Shown: positions 23,146 through 33,497, counted from the first letter of the stretch. The stretch: 64,000 bases of DNA from Herbiconiux oxytropis (GCF_024979315.1 NZ_JANLCK010000003.1:372001-436000); one strand, 5' to 3'. Notes: generated from the sequence alone by a model not told the origin. Program-made: numbers and translations.

Positions 23146-25772
23146 CGGGTGGCCGATCGGCGGCGACGGATGACGGTGAGCGACACACCGGCGGCGAGCA
23201 CGAGCGCGGCGGCGAGACCCGTGGTCAGCAGGGAGTCGGTGTCGGAGCCCGTGGAGGCGAGCGCCTTGCCGGATCCGTTGGACGAGCCATCGGTGCCGGT
23301 GGTCGGGCCTCCCGGCTGAGCGGGGTCCGGTCGCCCGGCGTCGGGGCCCGCGGCGGCGAGCACGACGAGCTCGACCGTGCGACCGGTCGTCGCGGCATCC
23401 GCGGTGTCGACCAGGGTGACCGTCCACCGTCCGGCCGAGGTCGGCGTGCCGCTGATCTCACCGGTGAAGCTGTTCATCGCGAGACCGCCCGGGAGCTCAC
23501 TGCCTTCGGCGAGGGCGAGCGAGGTGTGGCTGCCCACGGTCGTGAGCGCCGAGTAGGAGTACGGCGTTCCGACCTGCGCGCTGGCCGGCTCCTGGGTGGA
23601 ATAGGTGGAGGAGCTCGGCGACACCTCGAGCGTGAAGTGCTCGGGGCGCTCCACGTTCGCGTCGGTGTTGTCGACGGTGAACTCGAACACACCCGCCTCG
23701 GTGGGGGTGCCCGAGAGCACACCCGTGGCGGTGTCGAGCTGCAGGCCGGGTGGCAGCAGGCCGTCGAGTCCGAGCTCCATGCCCTCCGGTGCGTCGGCGA
23801 CGAGCGCGACCTCGGAGGCCGTGCCCACGACGGCGCTCAGCTCGGTGCTCTCGGCGTACTCCGTGAGCGGCGCCTCGATGACGAGGCGCACGGTGGTGGA
23901 CGACGGTTCGGCGCCGCCGGCACCTGATTCCACGATGGCGAGGTCGTAGATCCCGTTGTCCGCGGGTGTCCCGGTGAGCTCGCCCGACGCGGAGAGCGTC
24001 AGCCCCTCGGGAAGGGCGCTCGCGGGCGCTACCGCCAGGTCGATCCCTGCGGCGGGGTCAGCCACGACGCTCGTGGCGTAGGGCTCACCCGTGAGGCCAA
24101 CGGGCAGAGTTGGGATGAAGGCGGTCTGCAGCGCGGCCTGTTCCGGCACGGGCGCGGCGACCGGTGCCCCGGCGGGCTTCGGCACGGTCGACGCGATCAG
24201 CACGGGGTTCGAGGCCACGGCGACGTTCGAGTCGAGCCTCGCGACGCTGCCGACCTCGGTGATGCGCACGCCGAGGTAGGTGGGCGTCGTGGCCGGGGTG
24301 GTCGACCCCCTGATCTGGAAGCGGTCGCCGGCGCCGATCGACCCGGCCACCGGATGGATGCCGTCGGTGCCGCCCTGCGTGAGGTACCACTCGTAGGAGT
24401 ACTGCGCCGGCTCGGTCGTGGCCCCCAGGTCCCAGGTGCCGGGGCAGACGTAGAGGATCTCCTGGTCGGCGCCGGTGGGAACCCGCGGGGTCGACGCGCA
24501 CGTGGCCGGATCCGTGGTGATCACGGGGGCCACGGTGTTGAGCGAGGGGGCGGCCGCCGTGCAGTTCTTGCCGTACTTGGAGCCGACGGGCGTGTACGTG
24601 GTCGGGTCGGCGCCGTCGAGGATGACGGGCAGCGTGGTGCGCGCCGGGATGGACCAGGCCAGCGACCCCGCTGCTCGCGGGTGGTCGATGTCCATCTGCC
24701 AGGCTCCAGAGAGGGCGAAGGTGCGCTGGGTGTACAGCCCCATGAGCGACGCCCCCGGAGCGATGGTGGTCGAGATGGAGCGGGTGACGCTCGTGGTCTC
24801 GCCGATCGTCTGCGCGATCTGCTCGCCGATGGCGAAGCTCGAGCTGAGCTCCGCACCCCAGACATCCTTGACCCCCACCTCGGCGACGGCCTTCGAGCTC
24901 TGCGTGAGGGTGCCCGAGAGGGAGAGGCTCTTGGCCACCGAGACCGTGCCGGTCACGGTGGCGGGAGCCGGTTGCGTGGTCGCGTTGACCGTGGAGCTCG
25001 TCTTGCCGCTGCCGCAGCCCTGCGAGACCGTGGTGACCACGCCGAGGAGCGAGACGTCGGGATCGGCCGAGTCGAACCACTGACCCGCGTAAGGCCCCGA
25101 GTCGGGTGAGACCTGGCAGGATCCGGGGCGGTCGAGGCAGCGGTTGGTGGAGTGCACGGTGGCGAGCGCGAGGAGCTGCGACCAGTGCAGGGTCTTGCCG
25201 TCCTCCCGCACCTCGTTGCCGATCACCCAGGCCTGGCCACGGTCGCCCTCGGCGCAGCGCCACATGTGGGCCTGCTGGTCGAAGTCGTCCGAGCCGAAGT
25301 TGAGCCCCTTGTTCCCCGCCCAGACGCAGTCGTCGTCGTAGGCGCTCACGATGGAGAAGTACTCGGCGCCCTTCGTGGAGTCCGCGGTCGAGCGCGGATT
25401 GTGGTTCTGAGGGATGAAGTAGAACAGGTGGTAGGGGTTGCCCGCCTGGCAGGTGGTGCGGTCGAGCGACGGGTGCTCGGGGCGGCCGCCGCCGGACGGC
25501 TGTGTGGTGAGACACGTGCCCCGGGAGTTCTTGATCATGGCGAGACCGGTGTTCCAGTCGGGCACGATCGTGTAGCGCTCGGTCGGCTGCTCGGAATCGT
25601 AGGAGTGCTCGAAGAGCACGTTCTCGAGTGCCTTCTGCTCACCCGCGCCGGGGGCGTCCGCGGCGGCGGTGATCGGCGCGGCAGATGCGGCCAGAGGGGT
25701 GACCGAGACCGCGCAGGCGACGGCGACGGCGAGGATCGAGGCGCGCAGGAGCGCAGCGCGGAGAGGGCGCAC
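23142..25772 (-). CDS. Wall-anchored protein: lectin-like, pore-like and Ig-like modules (paralogue B)
   Basis: Paralogue of the downstream gene with the same module order, 876 residues from the GTG at 25772, chosen because GAAAGG stands 8 nt upstream; an earlier GTG at 25832 is less likely. The signal peptide ends near LAASA|A. Cys-rich repeats at about 60-225 (GTCLTTQ...TTCQAGN; DDDCVWAGN...WRCAEGDRGQ; NRCLDRPGSC) match those of A, as does the FIPQN segment. Residues about 255-385 are Thr/Ser-rich strands and a TIAPGASLMG...LSGAWQM block. Then come an Ig-like segment (ADQEILYVCPGTWDLG) and three putative-Ig domains. LASTG at 838-842, a helix and RRRR end it. It is first of the two-gene operon. 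Confidence 0.75.
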   Translation of the reverse strand: MRPLRAALLRASILAVAVACAVSVTPLAASAAPITAAADAPGAGEQKALENVLFEHSYDSEQPTERYTIVPDWNTGLAMIKNSRGTCLTTQPSGGGRPEHPSLDRTTCQAGNPYHLFYFIPQNHNPRSTADSTKGAEYFSIVSAYDDDCVWAGNKGLNFGSDDFDQQAHMWRCAEGDRGQAWVIGNEVREDGKTLHWSQLLALATVHSTNRCLDRPGSCQVSPDSGPYAGQWFDSADPDVSLLGVVTTVSQGCGSGKTSSTVNATTQPAPATVTGTVSVAKSLSLSGTLTQSSKAVAEVGVKDVWGAELSSSFAIGEQIAQTIGETTSVTRSISTTIAPGASLMGLYTQRTFALSGAWQMDIDHPRAAGSLAWSIPARTTLPVILDGADPTTYTPVGSKYGKNCTAAAPSLNTVAPVITTDPATCASTPRVPTGADQEILYVCPGTWDLGATTEPAQYSYEWYLTQGGTDGIHPVAGSIGAGDRFQIRGSTTPATTPTYLGVRITEVGSVARLDSNVAVASNPVLIASTVPKPAGAPVAAPVPEQAALQTAFIPTLPVGLTGEPYATSVVADPAAGIDLAVAPASALPEGLTLSASGELTGTPADNGIYDLAIVESGAGGAEPSSTTVRLVIEAPLTEYAESTELSAVVGTASEVALVADAPEGMELGLDGLLPPGLQLDTATGVLSGTPTEAGVFEFTVDNTDANVERPEHFTLEVSPSSSTYSTQEPASAQVGTPYSYSALTTVGSHTSLALAEGSELPGGLAMNSFTGEISGTPTSAGRWTVTLVDTADAATTGRTVELVVLAAAGPDAGRPDPAQPGGPTTGTDGSSNGSGKALASTGSDTDSLLTTGLAAALVLAAGVSLTVIRRRRSATR

Positions 25773-25903
25773 GGGAAGGGCCTTTCGAGCGGGATCGGCC
25801 CGGAGACCACCGAGCTCCTCCACTGTAGGCACGGGGTTCCCCGTGCATAACTCCCAGAAGGGGTGGGCCCCATACAGGGGGCCACCCGGGGCATGATGAG
25901 GAG

Positions 25904-26788
25904 ATGGATGCTCCAGAGGTGTGGCTGGTCACAGGCGGCGGGCGCGGACTCGGGCGGGCGATCGTCGTCGCCGCGCTCGAGAGGGGGCACACGGTGGTCG
26001 CGACCGCGCGTGCTGAGCACTCGCTTCCCGCGCACGAGAGGCTGACGGTGCGGGCGCTCGACGTTCGCGACCGGGGGGCGACCCGCGAGGCCGTGAGGAA
26101 CGTGGCGGAGCAGTTCGGGCGGCTGGACGTGCTCGTGAACAACGCCGGCTACGGGCTCGTCGGGGCCGTCGAGGAGGTCTCGGAGGAGGATGCGCGCGCG
26201 ATCCTCGACACCGACCTGCTCGGCGCCCTCTGGGCGAGCCAGGCGGCGGTCGAGGTGATGCGGCCGCAGGGGTCGGGCGAGATCGTGCAGATCTCGACCA
26301 CCGGGGCTGTCGGCGCGATGCCGACGCTGGGGCTCTACAACGCCGCGAAGTGGGGGCTCGAGGGATTCAGCGCCGCGATGGCGGCCGAGGTGGCGCGGTT
26401 CGGGATCCGGGTGACGATCGTGGAGCCCGGGAGCCTCGACACCGACTGGGCGGGCTCGAGCATGCGCTTCGCGAGCCCGGTGCCGGCCTACGACGAGGTG
26501 CGCAGCGAGCTGTTCGGTACTGCCGAGGTGCCGTGGCCGGCGCCGGATGCGACAGCGGGCACGGAGGCGGCGCTCGACGAGCCGGCCGACAGCGGTGGGG
26601 ATGCGGAGGCGGATGCCGCCTCCGTCACGTCACCCGCCACCGCCGCGGCCGCGATCCTCGCGCATCTGGCCGATCCGTCCGACACCCGCCTGCGCCTGCT
26701 CGTGGGCGACGACGCCCCCGGTCAGGTGGCCGCGGCTCTCGAGGCGAGGCTCACCGACTACCGGCGCGATCCGCGATTCCCGCTGTGA
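25904..26788 (+). CDS. Short-chain dehydrogenase/reductase
   Basis: Classical SDR of 294 residues. Cofactor motif TGGGRGLG at about 10-17, NNAG at 79-82, and the catalytic Ser131, Tyr145 and Lys149 (YNAAK) in the usual spacing. An Arg after the second strand (ATARAE) suggests NADP(H). It closely follows the family of oxidoreductases that end with a variable tail; here about 45 residues between 205 and 250 are Ala/Asp/Gly-rich and inserted. The ATG at 25904 sits behind GATGAGGAG. It is divergent from the wall-protein operon. Substrate unknown. Confidence 0.87.
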   Translation: MDAPEVWLVTGGGRGLGRAIVVAALERGHTVVATARAEHSLPAHERLTVRALDVRDRGATREAVRNVAEQFGRLDVLVNNAGYGLVGAVEEVSEEDARAILDTDLLGALWASQAAVEVMRPQGSGEIVQISTTGAVGAMPTLGLYNAAKWGLEGFSAAMAAEVARFGIRVTIVEPGSLDTDWAGSSMRFASPVPAYDEVRSELFGTAEVPWPAPDATAGTEAALDEPADSGGDAEADAASVTSPATAAAAILAHLADPSDTRLRLLVGDDAPGQVAAALEARLTDYRRDPRFPL

Positions 26789-26808
26789 CGGTGGTCGCGG
26801 GGCCGGCG

Positions 26809-27147
26809 CTACTTCAGGGGGTCGTTGCCCCAGTTCATGAGGGAGTGCCGCCACGGCGTGTCTTCGACGTCGCCCTTCGGGCGCTGAGCGGAGTGGCGGG
26901 CCACGTAGCCTGTGACCTTCCGCATGTGCGAGTAGTCGGCGTCGGTGTAGTCGGCCTGCCTCTTCTCGAGGATGCGCACGATGTGCCGGCCGCTCTCATG
27001 GCCCGTCGACTCGCCGCCGCCGGACTTCTGGCCCACGGCCTTCGACTCGTCGGTCTCGAGCCACGTCTTCAGCTCGGTCGCCGTCATGTTCACGGCCTCG
27101 CCGAACTCGTCGCGCGTCTGCCTGCGGGCGTCGTCGGTGTCGCTCAT
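26809..27147 (-). CDS. DUF3140 family protein
   Basis: Small soluble protein of 112 residues of the DUF3140 family, unknown function, widespread in actinobacteria. Recognised by the conserved run EFGEAVNMTATELKTWLETDESKAVGQ, GESTGHESGRHIVRIL and the C-terminus YVARHSAQRPKGDVEDTPWRHSLMNWGNDPLK. The ATG at 27147 is used. It is the last of three minus-strand genes with a PRC-barrel protein and a membrane protein, a set that often occurs together in stress-adapted actinobacteria. Confidence 0.85.
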   Translation of the reverse strand: MSDTDDARRQTRDEFGEAVNMTATELKTWLETDESKAVGQKSGGGESTGHESGRHIVRILEKRQADYTDADYSHMRKVTGYVARHSAQRPKGDVEDTPWRHSLMNWGNDPLK

Positions 27148-27157
27148 GCCGCCGATC

Positions 27158-27520
27158 CTAAGCCTGCGTGGGGTCGGTGCGCCCCGCCGTCGCCGGCCGG
27201 TCGTCGGCACCCAGCCCGCGGTAGTATCCGCGCAGCCCCTGCTCCTGCTCGGGCGTCAGCCCGCCCTCCGGGTCGGGATGCGGGGCGTTCTTGACGTCGT
27301 CCTTGTCGAGCTCGACGAACACGTCGTCGTGCTCCCAGGTCGCCTCCTCGAGCGGCACGTAGAGGCTCGTGCGCCCGAACAGGCCGCCGTTCACCACCGC
27401 CCAGGTGGGGTGGCCGTCGGCCGCGTCGACGAGCACCTGGTCGATGCGGCCGATGCGAGCGCGGTCACGGCCGTGCACGGTCGCGCCGATGATGCTCTGG
27501 ATGTTCTGCGAGGGCAGCAT
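27158..27520 (-). CDS. PRC-barrel domain protein
   Basis: Protein of 120 residues with a PRC-barrel: IQSIIGATVHGRDRARIGRIDQVLVDAADGHPTWAVVNGGLFGRTSLYVPL is the strand pattern of this fold (residues about 5-60). The second half is acidic and ends in PEQEQGLRGYYRGLG, a segment common in this actinobacterial subgroup. PRC-barrels act in RNA processing or photosynthetic centres elsewhere; here the role is unknown, perhaps stress-related. ATG at 27520 with GGAAGAGGAGA upstream is preferred over an ATG six codons earlier. Confidence 0.8.
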   Translation of the reverse strand: MLPSQNIQSIIGATVHGRDRARIGRIDQVLVDAADGHPTWAVVNGGLFGRTSLYVPLEEATWEHDDVFVELDKDDVKNAPHPDPEGGLTPEQEQGLRGYYRGLGADDRPATAGRTDPTQA

Positions 27521-27541
27521 TCCGTCTCCTCTTCCCATTTG

Positions 27542-28267
27542 CTAGCGGCCGAGTCCGGCGCGGTCGACCTTGCGGTGGAACCTCATTCCGGCGACGCCGC
27601 CGAGGAGGGCCCCGCCGAGGCTCGCCAGTGCCACGGCGACCGCGGTGATGATGCCGACCGTCGTGACGTCGCCCTCGTTCAGCGGGATCCGCGGGAAGCC
27701 GTTCACGTTGGCCAGGATGTTGAACCGGCTGCCGGCGATCGCGCCCACGATGGCCACGACCACGGCGATCACCACGGCCCAGAGCCACACGGCGAGCCCC
27801 TGCTTCACGCCGTCGAAGCGGGCCATCCGCCCGGCCACGTAGCCGCCGCAGAAGTAGGCCACGAGGGTCACGACCACGAGGGCGATCGCCCCCACGATGC
27901 CGACCGTCGCGGCCTGGTCGCCGTCGATCGAGCCGGATCCGGTGCCGGTGTCGATCGCGCCGCTATCGGTGACCCCGAGGCCCACGGCGGCTCCGGTCGC
28001 GGCGACGAGGGCGGTCAGGAGCACCGCGGTGCCGGTCGCGGTCAGCCAGCCGAAGAACGCCGAACCGAACTTGAAGCCGCCGTACTCGCGGCGCTCCCGC
28101 TCGACGACGTTCTCGCGGAGGGTGCTGCGATCCTCGATGGGCACGGAGCCGGCGGGCACGGATCCGGCGGGCTGCGATCCGGCGGGCACCGAGCCGGTGG
28201 GCTGGGAACCGGTGCTCGGCGTCGCCGCGGCGTGGTCGGGCTCGCGAGGGGGAGGTGTGCTCGTCAT
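27542..28267 (-). CDS. Integral membrane protein, TIGR04086-like
   Basis: Protein of 241 residues. The first 60 are a Pro/Ser/Gly-rich cytoplasmic head with repeated PAGSVP/PTGSVP units, followed by four or five membrane helices (FFGWLTATGTAVLLTALVAA, VGIVGAIALVVVTLVAYFCGGYVAGRMARFDG, LAVWLWAVVIAVVVAIVGAIAG, VGIITAVAVALASLGGALLGGVAG). The segment GGYVAGRMARFDGVKQGLAVW is typical of small actinobacterial membrane proteins of unknown function. It is first of the trio with PRC-barrel and DUF3140 genes; ATG at 28267 with GGAAAGGACCC upstream. Confidence 0.75.
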   Translation of the reverse strand: MTSTPPPREPDHAAATPSTGSQPTGSVPAGSQPAGSVPAGSVPIEDRSTLRENVVERERREYGGFKFGSAFFGWLTATGTAVLLTALVAATGAAVGLGVTDSGAIDTGTGSGSIDGDQAATVGIVGAIALVVVTLVAYFCGGYVAGRMARFDGVKQGLAVWLWAVVIAVVVAIVGAIAGSRFNILANVNGFPRIPLNEGDVTTVGIITAVAVALASLGGALLGGVAGMRFHRKVDRAGLGR

Positions 28268-28378
28268 GGTGGGTCCTTTCCAGGTCCGTCAGGCTCGAAC
28301 CTACGACGGCAGCGCCGGTTCCGCCGCGGCTTGACAACCCACGATCGTGCTGGGTCGGCAGCTGCCAGGTGCCGACGT

Positions 28379-28384
28379 TAGGCT
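28379..28384 (+). promoter_or_regulatory. -10 box TAGGCT, near-leaderless ABC-F start
   Basis: TAGGCT stands 8 nt before the GTG at 28393. A perfect TTGACA at 28331 is too far away (42 bp) to pair with it. Confidence 0.45.
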
Positions 28385-28392
28385 GAGGCACC

Positions 28393-30003
<1,611 letters not shown>

Positions 30004-30033
30004 CCCCTCCCGCCGGTGGTCGGCGGAGCGTCG

Positions 30034-30108
30034 CGCGGACTTCGCCAAACCAGCCGCAGACCGACCGCTGTATCGGGCCGATGTGGTTCAGACGTGGCGA
30101 AGTCCGCG
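30034..30108. terminator. Long inverted repeat between convergent genes
   Basis: CGCGGACTTCGCCA at 30034-30047 is perfectly complementary to 30095-30108 (14 bp), with smaller pairing (AACCA/TGGTT) just inside. It lies between the stops of the ABC-F gene and the cell-wall-binding protein and probably ends both messages. Confidence 0.5.
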
Positions 30109-30189
30109 AAGATCGCGGCTTCCAGCGCGCTCAGGAGCTCGAATGGGCGGACGAATGCGGTACCGAACCGCGCAGCCGGAGCCCGCGGG

Positions 30190-31947
30190 TCAGCAGGGGC
30201 GGAGGGCGAGAACCGCCTTGGACAGCGACGCGGGACCGCCGATCAGGGTGACCTCGCGCACACCCTGCAGGCGCATCGCTGCGAGGGTGGCCGGCGGCAC
30301 GCAATCGGGGCGCGACGTGTAGAGCGGTGCACCCTCCGCGCCGGCCAGCGCCGACCCCGTCAGGGCATCCGGGAACGTGCGGCCGGTGACCAGAAAGGCC
30401 CGGTCGCTCGTGCTGAACGCCGCCTGGTTCAGACTCACGGATGCCGCGTACCGATCCGCGCCGCCGTAACGGGTGACCGGCGCGATCTCTCCGAGGGCAG
30501 CGGCGACGCCCTCGGAGACCGAGGCCGGTCCGCCGGCGATGCGGATGTCCTGCGGCGCGAGAGCCGCGAGGGCGGCACGCGACTCGGGGTCGAGCGAGGC
30601 GGCCCCGCCGCGCACGAGGAGAACGGGGACACCCGCCGCCCCGGCGGCGGCACCCGCGCTGAGCGCGTCGGGGAAGTTCGCGCCGGTGGCGACGTACACG
30701 GAGGCTGCACCGTCCGGATACGCCTCGGCGGCGAGGGCCCGGGAGACGTCGTAGCGATCCGCGCCGCTGATCCGCACGGTGGGAGCGAGCGCGGACACCG
30801 CGCGCTGCACGGCCTCGGACACGGAGGCCGTGCCGCCCACCACGACGATGCGAGTGGGATCGAGGCGCCGCAGCTCGGCATCCACCACCGCCGGAAGGGC
30901 GTCGCGAGTAGTGAGCAGCACCGGACCGCGCTCGGCGGCCGCGATGGGCCCGGCGCTCAGGGCATCGGCGAAACCGGTGCCCGACACGAGGTAGGCGACG
31001 TCCGATCCTGCCGGATTGCCGGCCTTCGAGACGGCGGCCGACACCGTGTAGCGATCCGCACCGTCGATCCGCTGTGTCGCGATGGTGCCGTCGATGACCA
31101 CGGGGATCGTGATCTCGGCGCGTCCGCCCGTGCCCGTGGTGATGGCCGGGCCGGCCGTGATCCAGATCCATCCGGTGGTGAAGCCGCTGAGGTCCTCCGG
31201 GAGTGTCAGCTCGAGGGCCGCGCCATCTGCGGAGGCGCTGTACCCGACGGAGTACTCACCTCCGGAGACGCGATCGAACAGTGTGGCGATCATGGCGGGC
31301 CCTCCCGTGGTGGACCAGATGCCGTCGGGGCCGTCCGTGAAGAAGCCCCTGTCCGCGGCGACCGTGAGGCGGCCGTCGGAGACGATGGCGGCGGGGGACG
31401 GGTCGCTTCCGTAGCGGTGCATCGTGCCGCCGCTCGAGGCTCGGGCGAGCGAGAGGTCGACGGGCGCGATCGTGCTCACAGGACTGCCCGCACCCGGCAC
31501 GCTCGGGTAGAGGAACACGGAGAGGCGGACGAAGTTCGAGGTCTTCTCGTCGCGCCCGGTTATGGTGAGCTCGATCGGCGAGGAGATCGCCGGTCCCTCA
31601 CGCAGAGGGACGTCGAATGTCCGGGCGCCGGCTGTGACGGTGCCGGAGGTCGTGGTCGCGGCGTCGTCCAGCGTCCAGGTGAGCGCGGGCAGGTCGAGGC
31701 TGCCGATCTCCGCGGGGAGCGTGACCCGGAGCGTGGTGGCGGTGCCGGCGACGTAGCCCGTCGACCAGACTGCGTCTATGCCGCGACCGGCCGGAGTGAC
31801 GCGCACCGACGCGGTAGCGGCCGCCGAGGGTGTCGTCTCGACGGCCGTTGCGGCGACGGCCGGCCCCGTCAGCAGCGAACTCAGGATGAGCGCACCCGCC
31901 GTCGCGAAAACCGTTGCCCGTGCGCGCAACTCTGTGATCCCATTCAT
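30190..31947 (-). CDS. Secreted cell-wall-binding repeat 2 protein
   Basis: Secreted protein of 585 residues. A signal peptide (MNGITELRARATVFATAGALILSSLLTGPAVA) is followed by a 270-residue region of beta-rich, Thr-rich sequence without a recognised family, then three CW_binding_2 repeats at about 295-585, each with R(I/Y)xGADRY, a VxVATGxxFPDALSAGxxA-like block and a IVVVGGxASVSEAV-like end. These repeats hold proteins to teichoic-type wall polymers in clostridia and are common in actinobacterial exoproteins. The ATG at 31947 with CGGGGGGA is used. The N-terminal part probably carries the function, which I cannot name. Confidence 0.82.
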   Translation of the reverse strand: MNGITELRARATVFATAGALILSSLLTGPAVAATAVETTPSAAATASVRVTPAGRGIDAVWSTGYVAGTATTLRVTLPAEIGSLDLPALTWTLDDAATTTSGTVTAGARTFDVPLREGPAISSPIELTITGRDEKTSNFVRLSVFLYPSVPGAGSPVSTIAPVDLSLARASSGGTMHRYGSDPSPAAIVSDGRLTVAADRGFFTDGPDGIWSTTGGPAMIATLFDRVSGGEYSVGYSASADGAALELTLPEDLSGFTTGWIWITAGPAITTGTGGRAEITIPVVIDGTIATQRIDGADRYTVSAAVSKAGNPAGSDVAYLVSGTGFADALSAGPIAAAERGPVLLTTRDALPAVVDAELRRLDPTRIVVVGGTASVSEAVQRAVSALAPTVRISGADRYDVSRALAAEAYPDGAASVYVATGANFPDALSAGAAAGAAGVPVLLVRGGAASLDPESRAALAALAPQDIRIAGGPASVSEGVAAALGEIAPVTRYGGADRYAASVSLNQAAFSTSDRAFLVTGRTFPDALTGSALAGAEGAPLYTSRPDCVPPATLAAMRLQGVREVTLIGGPASLSKAVLALRPC

Positions 31948-32057
31948 GCGAATCCCCCCGATTCGGTGCCCTGTTCGACACTGGTCGGGCAAGCGTAGCG
32001 TGTCGCCGTGCGGCGGGACGACGACCACGGTGCGGACTCCGCGGCCGTCGTCGCGGG

Positions 32058-32900
32058 CTACTGCTCCTCGTGGGTGGCGGGGTCGCCGCCGAAGAGGCGG
32101 CCGTCGGGCTTGCCGAGCGCGGTGATGGCGTCGACCTCGGCGGGGGTGAGCTCGAAGCCGAAGACGTCGAGGTTCTCGGCCTGGCGGGAGGGGGTGGAGC
32201 TCTTCGGGATGGGAACATTGCCCAGCTGAACCTGCCAGCGCAGGATCGCCTGTGCCGGCGTGACGCCGTGCGCCTCGGCGGCCGCCACCACCGCGGGCTC
32301 CTCGTAGGGCGCGTTACCCTTGCCGAGGGGGCTCCACGACTCGGTGAGGATGCCGAGACGGGCGTTGACCGCGCGCTGCTCCACCTGCGGGAAGTACGGG
32401 TGCAGCTCGATCTGGTTCACCGCCGGCGTCACGCCCGAGGCCTCGATGATGCGCGAGAGGTGCTCCTCCTGGAAGTTGCTGACGCCGATCGAGCGCACGA
32501 GGCCCTGCTCCCGGGCCTCGACGAGCGCCTGCCAGGCCTCGACGTACTGACCGACGCTCGGGTTCGGCCAGTGGATGATGTAGAGGTCGAAATGGTCGAG
32601 CTGCGCACGCCAGAGCGACTCCCGCACGGCATCGAGCGCGAGCGCCCTCTCGTGGTAGCGGCCGGGGAGCTTCGAGGTCACGAAGAGCTCGTCGCGCGCC
32701 ACGCCGCTCCGGCGGATGGCCTCGCCGACCGTGCCCTCGTTGTCGTAGTTGAACGCGCTGTCGATCGAGCGGTAGCCCGTGCGGATGGCCGAGTCGATCG
32801 CCTCGACCCCGTCGGTGCCGCGGAGCGGATAGGTGCCGAAGCCGATCGCGGGGATGCGGTGGCCGTCGTTCAGGTCGAGGAGGGGAGCGAGTTCAGTCAT
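32058..32900 (-). CDS. Aldo/keto reductase
   Basis: NADPH-dependent reductase of 280 residues, AKR family near 2,5-diketo-D-gluconate reductase. Tetrad visible: Asp and Tyr in DSAFNYDNE, Lys in VTSKLPG, His in YIIHWPNP; the C-terminal cofactor block is NVPIPKSSTPSRQAENLDVF. QIELHPYFPQ and GVSNFQEEHL are further family hallmarks. The ATG at 32900 is favoured over a GTG nine bases upstream because TAGCGT stands 7 nt before it. It reduces sugar or ketone carbonyls; physiological substrate unknown. Confidence 0.9.
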   Translation of the reverse strand: MTELAPLLDLNDGHRIPAIGFGTYPLRGTDGVEAIDSAIRTGYRSIDSAFNYDNEGTVGEAIRRSGVARDELFVTSKLPGRYHERALALDAVRESLWRAQLDHFDLYIIHWPNPSVGQYVEAWQALVEAREQGLVRSIGVSNFQEEHLSRIIEASGVTPAVNQIELHPYFPQVEQRAVNARLGILTESWSPLGKGNAPYEEPAVVAAAEAHGVTPAQAILRWQVQLGNVPIPKSSTPSRQAENLDVFGFELTPAEVDAITALGKPDGRLFGGDPATHEEQ

Positions 32901-32907
32901 GCCCTCC

Positions 32908-32913
32908 ACGCTA
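32908..32913 (-). promoter_or_regulatory. -10 box TAGCGT of the aldo/keto reductase gene
   Basis: On the minus strand TAGCGT lies 7 nt before the ATG at 32900, the leaderless spacing repeated across the window. Confidence 0.5.
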
Positions 32914-32936
32914 CGCCGGGAGGCGGGGCGGGGCGA

Positions 32937-33497
32937 TCAGAACAGCGTGTCCTGCTGCACCGGGGCGGGAGCTGCCGACGCCGTAGGAGCGGGGGCCGGT
33001 GCGCTCGGCGCGTTCGCCGGAGTGCCGGCCGCAGCGCCCGGGAAGCCAGGGCCGGTGTCGGGCGCCTTCTTGCGGGCGTAGGCCTCCGCGGCCGCGCGCG
33101 CACGCGCATCCGCCGCCTCGTTCATGACGTGGCCGATGTGGCCCTTGACCCATTCGAAGGTGTAGCGGCGGCCCACGATGGCCTCGTCGATCTCCTTGAT
33201 GAGATCGAGGTTCATGACCGGCTTGCCGTCGCCCTTCCGCCAGCCCTTGCGCTTCCAGCCGGGCATCCACTTGGTGATCGTGTTGATGACGTACTGGCTG
33301 TCGCAGAGGATGTGCAGGTCGTCGTCGACATGCGCCGTGGCACGGAAGAGCTCGAGCACCGCCTTCAGCTCACCCATGTTGTTGGTGCCGTGCGGCCAGC
33401 CGCCGGCGCCCCAGGTGCTGTCGTCGATGTACCAGGCCCAGCCTGCTGGTCCGGGATTGCCGAGGGCCGAGCCGTCGGCGGAAGCGGTGATAGTCAT
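32937..33497 (-). CDS. rnhA: Ribonuclease HI with a C-terminal tail ending QDTLF
   Basis: RNase HI of 186 residues that cuts RNA in RNA:DNA hybrids. The four metal-binding acids are Asp8 (SADGS), Glu43 (NMGELKAV), Asp66 (CDSQYVIN) and Asp130 (NEAADARA), with His120 in KGHIGH. The basic-protrusion segment KWMPGWKRKGWRKGDGK is present. The domain ends near residue 140. A Pro/Ala-rich linker (about 145-178) and the final residues QDTLF (182-186) follow, matching the beta-clamp binding consensus QxxLF. ATG at 33497 has GGGAGGC and a -10 box (minus-strand TACCCT, 33506-33511) 8 nt upstream. Confidence 0.92.
   Translation of the reverse strand: MTITASADGSALGNPGPAGWAWYIDDSTWGAGGWPHGTNNMGELKAVLELFRATAHVDDDLHILCDSQYVINTITKWMPGWKRKGWRKGDGKPVMNLDLIKEIDEAIVGRRYTFEWVKGHIGHVMNEAADARARAAAEAYARKKAPDTGPGFPGAAAGTPANAPSAPAPAPTASAAPAPVQQDTLF

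Noticed and set aside
28331-28336. Perfect TTGACA upstream of the ABC-F gene
   Set aside because: No -10 box lies 16-18 bp downstream, and the plausible -10 (TAGGCT) is 42 bp away; probably chance.
32901-32909. Upstream GTG start for the aldo/keto reductase
   Set aside because: It overlaps the -10 box TAGCGT and would add only three residues outside the family alignment.
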